Below are positions 22,334 to 27,723 of a stretch of 27,723 nucleotides of DNA, piece by piece (the first letter of the stretch is position 1; each line of letters begins with the position of its first letter). The translations under genes and the position numbers were made by a program. The DNA lies in NCBI GenBank assembly GCA_035542155.1, contig DATKLX010000136.1:1-27723 (forward strand). The letters run 5' to 3'. The DNA is from DATKLX01 sp035542155. GTDB taxonomy: Bacteria > Chloroflexota > Anaerolineae > Anaerolineales > Anaerolineaceae. Below the pieces are notes generated by a model that worked only from the letters and a program-made list of their open reading frames with translations, made no database searches and was not told where the DNA came from.

Positions 22334-23647
22334 TCAGTTGAGCACCGGGTAGGTGATGCCGCCGTGGGGAAAAACCAGGACCTTCGCCTGGCCGGGGAAT
22401 TTCTGCCCGGCGCGCTCCAGGGCCTGCTCCAGCGTGTCCGCGAACTCGACGAAAGGCAGGTTCTCCTTCACCACCGCCGGGATGGTCGGCGCGACCATCA
22501 GCAGCGTGCCGTGGCGCATGGCCTGCAGGGCGAAGTAAAGGAAGAAGCGGTCCTCTTCGCCCATGCCCTTCAGCTTGAGGCGCGGCACCAGGCGCACCAG
22601 CGCCGGAGCCAGCCTCCTCAGCGCCCCCCGCCCCAGCGGCAGCTTGCGGTTGGCCAGCCCGAACACCCCCACCCCTTCCTCGGCCTTGACCAGGGTGATT
22701 ACCACCCCACCCGGCCGGGCGGCGCGGATCGTGTTCGCCAGCGCCTTCACGCCTTGGCGCAGGTCCGAATCCATCGGGTGCGAACCGGTGATCACCACGT
22801 CCGCCGGCGCGGGGACCTTTACCCCATAGAGCGCCGCGCTGGTTTTCACCCCCTCGCGATGCGCCTGGATGGGATGCCCGGCGACCACGCAGACAACCTG
22901 CTGGCGGCTATCCAGCACGGCATTGACGATAAACACGGGGGCCTTAAGCATCCCGGCCGCCTCCTCCAGGTCGAGACGCATGGGGTTGCTCTCGATGGGC
23001 TGCCCGACCATGTTGAAGGTCCGCGGGGTACAGTTCAGGCTGTGGTTGTGGGCGATCGTCGCCCGGCCGGCGACCCCCGGCACCAGGTTCTTATACCCCC
23101 CACCGAAGCTGGCGATGATGTGCGGCTCGATGCAGCCGATGGAAACGACCAGGTCTGCCTCGGCCACGGCGCGGCTGACCCACACCGGCGTCCCGCGGCG
23201 AGTCGTCCCCAGGTTGGCCATGCTGGCCTCGTCGTCGCAGGCCGGGTTGGTCCAGCGGAAACCGGCCAGGTCGGGCAGCCCCAGGCGGGCTGCGATCTCT
23301 TCTTCCGTCATCGCGCGGTGCAGCCCCAGGGCCGGGACGATGGTCAGGTCGGCGCGCGGCATCCCGGCGCCCTCCAGCCCGGCCAGCACGGCCGGAAAGA
23401 GGCAGAAAACTGGCGTCGGGCGGCTGCCGTCGTCCACCACCAGGGTCACCTTCATCCCCAGGCGGTAGAGTTCCGACAGGCGCGGCGAGCCGACCGGCGC
23501 GGACAGGCTGCGCGCTGCCTCCTCCAGCGGGTCGGCGACCGGCGGGAGCGATGCCGGCTCGAGCACCCCGCTCACCTGCCAGCTCGCGGGCAGGCGAATC
23601 TGCATCTGTTCTTTGCCCCAGGGGATCGATAGTGAATTTTGCGCCAT
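22334..23647 (-). CDS. LarA-like protein (nickel-pincer lactate racemase family)
   Basis: A 437-residue protein of the LarA/DUF2088 family, whose founding member racemises lactate with a nickel-pincer nucleotide bound to a lysine. Counterparts of LarA's key residues are present: R76 in DDGSRPTP, H110 in ALGLHRAM, H176 in GCIEPHIIASFGGGYKNLVP, the cofactor lysine K186 in the same motif, and H200 in IAHNH. Many LarA homologues act on other 2-hydroxyacids, so lactate is not assured. The cofactor-making genes larB, larC and larE are not in the window. GGAGG lies 8 bases before the ATG. A decayed GNAT gene lies just upstream on the same strand. Confidence 0.85.
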   Translation of the reverse strand: MAQNSLSIPWGKEQMQIRLPASWQVSGVLEPASLPPVADPLEEAARSLSAPVGSPRLSELYRLGMKVTLVVDDGSRPTPVFCLFPAVLAGLEGAGMPRADLTIVPALGLHRAMTEEEIAARLGLPDLAGFRWTNPACDDEASMANLGTTRRGTPVWVSRAVAEADLVVSIGCIEPHIIASFGGGYKNLVPGVAGRATIAHNHSLNCTPRTFNMVGQPIESNPMRLDLEEAAGMLKAPVFIVNAVLDSRQQVVCVVAGHPIQAHREGVKTSAALYGVKVPAPADVVITGSHPMDSDLRQGVKALANTIRAARPGGVVITLVKAEEGVGVFGLANRKLPLGRGALRRLAPALVRLVPRLKLKGMGEEDRFFLYFALQAMRHGTLLMVAPTIPAVVKENLPFVEFADTLEQALERAGQKFPGQAKVLVFPHGGITYPVLN

Positions 23648-23674
23648 GAATCTGCCTCCAGATTTTATAGGGTC

Positions 23675-24096
23675 TCAGGTTTGTTCCAGGATGCGGCGCA
23701 TCAATTCCCCGCCGATCCCCTGCTCGCGGTAGGCCGCGTCGATGTACAAAGACTCAATCTCGCATTCCATCTCAGCCGACAGGCTTGCAGACCAGATATC
23801 CCAGCCAACCGGCTTCAGGCTGGCCCCGAGCGAGGAAGATGCGCAGCGTTCCTTTCGTATGCAGCATGTCTTTGCGCTGTGCGAAAGCGAATCGAGCGCA
23901 CCGCTCCGCAAAATGGGCCGGGCGCTGCTGGTGGCGCCGCCTGAGCCCTTCCCACAGCCAGCGCGGCGATCCAATCCAGACCCTCCGGTCCGGCTTCGAT
24001 ATATTCGATCGTTTCCAAAACGTACAGCTCCCAGGAAATGGAAATCTTTTGGTAGTGTACAACAAGATCAAAATGACCGCAATGCCTGACGGCCAT
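23675..24096 (-). pseudogene. GNAT acetyltransferase pseudogene with two frameshifts
   Basis: Three overlapping minus-strand frames each hold one part of a single GNAT protein. The first, about 24057 to 23963, reads ISISWELYVLETIEYIEAGP and EGLDWIAAL. The second continues as LWEGLRRRHQQRPAHFAERC and on to TLRIFLARGQPEAGWLGYLV. The third ends ECEIESLYIDAAYREQGIGG then ELMRRILEQT, with the acetyl-CoA loop R-E-Q-G-I-G. The first shift is near 23955-23962, where GCTGGCTG looks like a small duplication. The second is near 23775-23795. Joined, they give a nearly complete acetyltransferase. Two sequencing errors are the alternative, but two separate shifts favour decay. Confidence 0.75.
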
Positions 24097-24125
24097 TGAT
24101 CCAGGGCTTTCACAAGACAGGAACA

Positions 24126-24212
24126 GTCATTGCCTGCCGAAGGTGGCGGCGACCGTAGGGAGGCCTGGGCGAAGCAATCCCCTGTCCAATGCGGAGATCG
24201 CCGCGATGACAG
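24126..24212. repeat. Degenerate GTCATTGCGAG-type repeat
   Basis: It begins GTCATTGC, continues through GAAGCAATCCCC, and ends with an inverted tail (GGAGATCGCCGCGATGACA), the usual head and tail of this intergenic family in worn form. The better copy is at 14427-14478. Confidence 0.5.
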
Positions 24213-24220
24213 GTTCACAG

Positions 24221-24454
24221 ATCGTAGGGTGCGGTCGCTTGCGAAGCGACCGCACCAGCCCGAACTGGAGCGTCCTTCAGATTGGCGTATGGGCGCAGGG
24301 GTTTCGTAAAAAAATGGGCTTCCTTGAACGTGCCCCCTGCACCCCTACAAATGGGCGAAACGGCCTCCGCGTGGGGTGCGGTCGTATTCCAGACCGCAGC
24401 ATCTCGGGCATTAATCCTGGATGGTGCGGTTAAAAACCGACCGCACCCTACGAT
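24221..24454. mobile_element. MITE-like element with perfect 17-base inverted ends
   Basis: ATCGTAGGGTGCGGTCG (24221-24237) is exactly inverted at 24438-24454, bounding 234 bases with no gene of its own. Inside, the left end folds into a 13-base stem with a 3-base loop (24228-24256), the middle forms a TGCGGTC/GACCGCA stem (24377-24398), and the right end an 8-base stem (24423-24447). No target duplication is obvious. The ends belong to the GTAGGG repeat family. Confidence 0.6.
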
Positions 24455-24511
24455 GGGGTTCTGAACCGGTTGGCCGCAGGTCGGTTCTCGTTCTTCCAAA
24501 TCGGAAATTTC

Positions 24512-24520
24512 TGTTAGAAT
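24512..24520 (+). promoter_or_regulatory. Extended -10 promoter of the hydrolase operon
   Basis: TGTTAGAAT is an extended -10 (TGn then TAGAAT), about 52 bases before the start codon. The -35 region (TTCTTC or TCTTCC) is weak, as expected for an extended -10. Confidence 0.45.
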
Positions 24521-24571
24521 CTCTTCAGGCCACACAACTTTATCCCTTTGTGGCTCCCTTTGGAGGTATGT

Positions 24572-25537
24572 ATGAGTCCGGTCCTCTCCCCTTCCCCGCA
24601 TTTCCAGCTTCACCAGTTGGCCGACGGCGTCTACGCTGCCCTGGCCCTCGACAGCGGCGCGGCGGTCAGCAACGCCGGCATCGTCGATCTGGGAGACCGG
24701 ACCCTGGTCTACGACACCTTCCTGACGCCTAAGGCCGCCACCGACCTGCGCTTGGCCGCCGAGACTCTCACCGGCCGGGTCATCTCCTACGTGATCAACA
24801 GCCACTGGCACAACGACCACATCCGCGGCAACCAGGTTTTTTCCCCCGAGACGGAGATCCTCTGCACCCGCACCACCCGCCGCCTGATGGAGACCGAGGG
24901 CATCGCCGAACTGCAGGACGATTCCGAAAATGCCCTCTCGCAGATGAAGGCCATGGAAGCCCGCCTGCCGCTCGAGACCGACCCCTCCGCGGTGGAGGAA
25001 ACCAGCCGCTGGGTGACCTATTTCCGCGCCCTGGCCGAATCGACGCCCAAGATGAAGCTGCGCATGCCCACCTGGTGCTTCGAGGGCCGGCTCTTCTTCC
25101 ACGGCAGCGTCCGCTCGGCCGAGTTAATTGAGATCGGTCCCGGCCATACCCAGAATGACTCGGTCCTCTTCCTCCCCGAGGAAAAGACGGCTTTCGTCGG
25201 CGACCTGGTCTTCGTCCGCTCCCACCCCTACCTGGCCGCCTCCAGCCTGGACGAATGGCTGAAAGCCCTGGATAAGATTGAGGAGCTGGACGCGGCAGTC
25301 ATCGTCCCCGGCCACGGTCCGATCGGCGGGCCGCAGGATATCGGCTGGATGCGCCGCTACATCCTCGACCTGCAGGTCCAGGCTGCGCGGATCGCGGCCA
25401 GTAAGAATCCGGAAGAAAAGCTCAAGGATCCGCCCATCCCCGAAGCGTACGCCGGCTGGAAGCTGGCCCGCTTCTATGGCGCCAATTTGCGGGCCCTGGT
25501 CCAAAATCCAACCCCTACGAACGGTTCGGCCTCCTGA
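24572..25537 (+). CDS. Metallo-beta-lactamase-fold hydrolase
   Basis: A 321-residue protein with the binuclear metal-site motif H-x-H-x-D-H: H78, H80, D82 and H83 in INSHWHNDHIRGN. The later ligands are the His in IGPGHTQND, the Asp in FVGDLVFV and the His in VIVPGHGPIG. The resemblance is to SoxH/quinoprotein-relay or glyoxalase-II-like members, not to true antibiotic lactamases in any provable way. There is no signal peptide. GGAGG 5 bases before the ATG at 24572 fixes the start. It heads a plus-strand operon with a DsbA-like gene 31 bases downstream. The substrate is unknown. Confidence 0.87.
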   Translation: MSPVLSPSPHFQLHQLADGVYAALALDSGAAVSNAGIVDLGDRTLVYDTFLTPKAATDLRLAAETLTGRVISYVINSHWHNDHIRGNQVFSPETEILCTRTTRRLMETEGIAELQDDSENALSQMKAMEARLPLETDPSAVEETSRWVTYFRALAESTPKMKLRMPTWCFEGRLFFHGSVRSAELIEIGPGHTQNDSVLFLPEEKTAFVGDLVFVRSHPYLAASSLDEWLKALDKIEELDAAVIVPGHGPIGGPQDIGWMRRYILDLQVQAARIAASKNPEEKLKDPPIPEAYAGWKLARFYGANLRALVQNPTPTNGSAS

Positions 25538-25568
25538 AGAGCGCCGGAGATTGGATGGTAGCATACCG

Positions 25569-26396
25569 ATGCAGCCAGACCCCATACCCGAAATAGAATC
25601 CGCAGAAGAAGTCAATGAAGCAGCGGTACAGCCGGCCGGGCCCCAGGAAGAATCCCGCCGGAGCCCACGGCCCATCCGGCGCTACCCCAATACAGCCTCG
25701 ATCGGACCGGTCAACCTGTACGCGCTGCTCCTCCCACTGGTCTTCCTCGCCGGGCTGGGCGCCGGTTACCTGGTCTGGGGGCAGGCGTCGCATCGGGCCA
25801 GCTCTCCCGGTTCCGCACAGGCTACAGAAGCGAGCGCGGCCATCCCCGCCGGACAGAAGCCCGTCCGCTATGAAGTCCCCGATGGCAACGATCCCAGCAT
25901 CGGTCCCAAAGACGCGCCGATCACCATCATCGAATTCAGCGACTACGAGTGTCCCTACTGCCAGAAATGGCACGCCGAGGTCTTCCAGAAGCTCCTCGCC
26001 GCCTATCCCAACCAGATCCGCTTCGTTTACCGCGATTTTCCCCTGGCCGGTACTCACAGCAACGCCACCGCGGCGGCTGAAGCCGCCGACTGCGCCGGCG
26101 AGCAAAACCGGTACTTCCCCTTTTCTGAGAAGCTCTTTTCCAGGCGCGCCGGGCTGAGCCCTGCGGCATACGCTCAGTACGCCGCCGAGCTGGGCCTGGA
26201 CCAGGCCCGGTTCAACGACTGCGTCAGCACCCGCAAATACAAGGACGAGGTCCAGGCGGATTACGATTACGCAGCCAACCTCGGTATTCGCTCCACACCG
26301 ACCTTCTTCGTCAACGGGCTGGCGGTAGTCGGCGCGCAGTCCTTCGAGTTCTTCAAGAGCGTAATCGATCAGGAGCTGGCCGGCAAGATTCCCTGA
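25569..26396 (+). CDS. Membrane-anchored DsbA-family thiol-disulfide oxidoreductase
   Basis: A 275-residue protein with a long charged N-terminus (1-47), one membrane anchor (about 50-70, LYALLLPLVFLAGLGAGYLV), a low-complexity linker (72-96) and a thioredoxin-fold DsbA domain outside the membrane. The active site is C128-P-Y-C131 in FSDYECPYCQKW, and the cis-Pro loop reads RSTPTFFVNG. Two further Cys (in AADCAGE and FNDCVS) sit in the inserted helical domain, as in BdbD-like proteins. It should form or shuffle disulfides in exported proteins. It lies 31 bases after the hydrolase gene in the same operon; its quinone-linked partner (VKOR or DsbB) is not in the window. Confidence 0.9.
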   Translation: MQPDPIPEIESAEEVNEAAVQPAGPQEESRRSPRPIRRYPNTASIGPVNLYALLLPLVFLAGLGAGYLVWGQASHRASSPGSAQATEASAAIPAGQKPVRYEVPDGNDPSIGPKDAPITIIEFSDYECPYCQKWHAEVFQKLLAAYPNQIRFVYRDFPLAGTHSNATAAAEAADCAGEQNRYFPFSEKLFSRRAGLSPAAYAQYAAELGLDQARFNDCVSTRKYKDEVQADYDYAANLGIRSTPTFFVNGLAVVGAQSFEFFKSVIDQELAGKIP

Positions 26397-26438
26397 ATCT
26401 CCGGTCCGGCTCCTCCATCTTTCGAATCAGAGGCTGCC

Positions 26439-27101
26439 ATGAAAAAATTCATCGCCGTGGCCGGCAATATCGGCGTGGGAAAATCCACCCTGGTTGAGAT
26501 GCTCTGCCAGAAGCTCGACTGGCAGCCCTTTTACGAGCCCGAAGCAGCCAACCCTTACCTGGCTGATTTCTACCAGGACATGCCTGCCTGGTCGTTCCAT
26601 TCCCAGATCTATTTCCTGGCCCACCGCCTGCGCACCCACCGCCAGTTGCTCAGCCACCCCACCTCAGCCGTCCTCGACCGCAGCGTCTATGAGGACGCCG
26701 AAGTATTTGCCCACAACCTCTACTTGCAGGGGCACATCCACCCCCGCGATTATGAGACCTATCGCGAGCTATACCACATCCTTACCGAGCTGCTCCCGCC
26801 CCCGGACCTGGTCATCTACCTGCGCGCTTCGGTGTCCACCCTGGTCCGGCGCATCGCCCAGCGCAACCGCGAATACGAGCGCACCATCAGCCCTGAGTAT
26901 CTGGCCCAGATCAATTCCCTGTACGAGACCTGGATCTCGGGGTTCACCCTCTGCCCGGTGCTGAGCGTCCCCGCCGACAACCTCGATTTCGTGGCCCACC
27001 CCAGGCACCTGGACCTGATCACTCACAAAGCCATGGAAAAGATTTCCGGCAAAGAGGAAGTGGTCTTCGACCCGGACGAGGTAGCCCAGGCCGCGTTATA
27101 A
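26439..27101 (+). CDS. Deoxynucleoside kinase (dGK/dAK-like)
   Basis: A 220-residue kinase that phosphorylates deoxyadenosine or deoxyguanosine (or other deoxynucleosides) for dNTP salvage. The P-loop is GNIGVGKST (9-17), the DRS motif is in VLDRSVYEDAEVFA, and the arginine-rich lid is VRRIAQRNREYE. The segment NPYLADFYQDMPAWSFHSQI is typical of bacterial dGK/dAK enzymes. GAGG precedes the ATG. It is the third gene on the plus strand after the hydrolase and DsbA-like genes, with a 42-base gap. The exact base preference is not readable. Confidence 0.9.
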   Translation: MKKFIAVAGNIGVGKSTLVEMLCQKLDWQPFYEPEAANPYLADFYQDMPAWSFHSQIYFLAHRLRTHRQLLSHPTSAVLDRSVYEDAEVFAHNLYLQGHIHPRDYETYRELYHILTELLPPPDLVIYLRASVSTLVRRIAQRNREYERTISPEYLAQINSLYETWISGFTLCPVLSVPADNLDFVAHPRHLDLITHKAMEKISGKEEVVFDPDEVAQAAL

Positions 27102-27112
27102 GATGGATTTAA

Positions 27113-27166
27113 CAACAAAATGCGCCTATCGGGCAGACCAATTATCAAGATCTGAGCGATAGACGC
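27113..27166 (-). terminator. Probable terminator after spoVS
   Basis: Read on the minus strand, CGTCTATCG and CGATAGGCG pair (with one G-T wobble) as the core of an 11-base stem (27157-27167 with 27121-27131), followed by TTTTGTTGTT. The large loop (about 25 bases) lowers confidence. Confidence 0.4.
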
Positions 27167-27210
27167 ACCTGCTTATTTGGGCCTAGCTGGTGAGTCTGAT
27201 TGGGCAGACT

Positions 27211-27474
27211 CTATTCACGTGGAGTGATCACCAGTTTGATCGCAGTGCGAACTTTCCCGTCGATATCCACGTCAACAAATTCGGGCACACACACCACCGG
27301 AATCCCATCCCCCTCGAGGTACCCCTTGGCCAGGACCAGGGCTTTCACAGCCTGGTTCACAGCGCCCGCGCCAATGGCCTGCACTTCAGCGTGTTTGTGT
27401 TCTCGCATTACCCCAGCAATGGCCCCCGCAACAGCAGCCGTACGGGAGTTTGCTGATACTTTGATAACGTCCAT
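27211..27474 (-). CDS. spoVS: Stage V sporulation protein S
   Basis: An 87-residue Alba-like nucleic-acid-binding-fold protein, almost exactly the length of Bacillus SpoVS. The conserved line is seen throughout: MDVIKVSANSRTAAVAGAIA, then VQAIGAGAVNQAVKALVLAK, then the strand IPVVCVPEFVDV and the end TAIKLVITP. The frame opens at 27546, but the family start is the ATG at 27474, preceded by AGGGAGA. In Bacillus it affects septation and coat formation. Many non-spore-formers, including Chloroflexota and Deinococcota, carry it with unknown function. It stands alone with its own probable terminator. Confidence 0.94.
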   Translation of the reverse strand: MDVIKVSANSRTAAVAGAIAGVMREHKHAEVQAIGAGAVNQAVKALVLAKGYLEGDGIPVVCVPEFVDVDIDGKVRTAIKLVITPRE

Positions 27475-27592
27475 ATGGGTCTCCCTTTCTTTCTCCTTCA
27501 ATGCGATGGTGTTAACTTTGGCTTCAGGGGGCATAATCCTCCTCACAACAATAATCTATGTCATCAATAATAATTTTACAGGATTCTCCGAA

Positions 27593-27723
27593 ATGAAACA
27601 AGTAAATAATCCCCTCGTTCGTCTGGATACCTCGTTCATGGATTCTATCCAACTTCTCAGGAGGATGCAAGCGGGGAGATTCCCTACACGAATCAACCCC
27701 TTTATGAGATGGTTAATGGATTC
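27593..27723 (+). CDS. Possible partial reading frame at the window edge
   Basis: From an ATG at 27593 the frame stays open for 43 codons to the edge (MKQVNNPLVRLDTSFMDSIQ at the start). I recognise no family, and the ribosome site is weak. The DNA here is clearly AT-richer than in the rest of the window, so it may be transferred DNA, an element, or non-coding. Confidence 0.25.
   Translation, partial: MKQVNNPLVRLDTSFMDSIQLLRRMQAGRFPTRINPFMRWLMD

Noticed and set aside
24215..25102. A 295-codon minus-strand frame over the MITE-like element
   Set aside because: It is antisense to the hydrolase and passes through the inverted repeats. There is no family motif or ribosome site.
24572..25537. Metallo-beta-lactamase as an antibiotic-resistance gene
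   Set aside because: Only the general metal-binding fold is shown. There is no signal peptide, and the fold covers many unrelated hydrolases.

Overview
The window is a 27.7 kb stretch of high-GC bacterial chromosome. The long GC-rich reading frames, a SpoVS homologue, a F420/FMN split-barrel protein, NarL-type two-component genes and many short hairpin repeats between genes suggest a Chloroflexota genome, probably Anaerolineae. This is inferred from gene style and content; there is no rRNA or marker gene to prove it. I see no rRNA, tRNA or CRISPR array. The genes lie in short operons on both strands.

Layout. At 1-128 is the cut-off N-terminus of a zinc-ribbon transposase on the minus strand. 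From 0.3 to 8.6 kb nearly everything is on the minus strand: an O-methyltransferase, an orphan HicB/helix-turn-helix protein, a small membrane protein, imidazolonepropionase (hutI), a GNAT acetyltransferase, a membrane acyltransferase behind a stand-alone degenerate receiver, a DUF2007-type protein, a NarL/LuxR response regulator with its histidine kinase, and an Rrf2 Fe-S regulator followed by an 85-aa protein of unknown function. From 8.75 to 11.05 kb a plus-strand operon holds a thioesterase, a receiver/coiled-coil protein, a PPOX-family protein and an inositol-phosphatase-family enzyme. A CcrM-like adenine methyltransferase and oligoendopeptidase F follow, then two DinB-fold proteins facing each other.

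The most distinctive region is 16.0-22.2 kb. A four-gene minus-strand operon encodes a lipid acyltransferase (LpxL/PatA superfamily), a CDP-alcohol phosphatidyltransferase, a duplicated membrane protein, and a single 640-aa protein that joins a galactokinase-like GHMP kinase to a GalU-like uridylyltransferase. Divergent from it are a Nudix hydrolase and a GalE-type epimerase. Together these look like a salvage route from free sugar to UDP-sugar, tied to synthesis of a membrane lipid headgroup. The acyltransferase, phosphatidyltransferase and Nudix combination resembles the actinobacterial phosphatidylinositol-mannoside locus, but the mannosyltransferase is absent.

From 22.3 kb on there is a LarA-like protein, a frameshifted GNAT pseudogene, a block of repeats that includes a 234-bp MITE-like element, an operon of metallo-beta-lactamase-fold hydrolase, membrane-anchored DsbA-like oxidoreductase and deoxynucleoside kinase, then spoVS and a cut-off reading frame at the edge.

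The intergenic DNA is rich in dispersed hairpin repeats: a GTAGGG-headed family with compensatory stem changes, a terminator-like family, a GTCATTGCGAG family and a CGAGAAY heptamer. Inverted copies of one repeat flank the ccrM-like/pepF/DinB segment.
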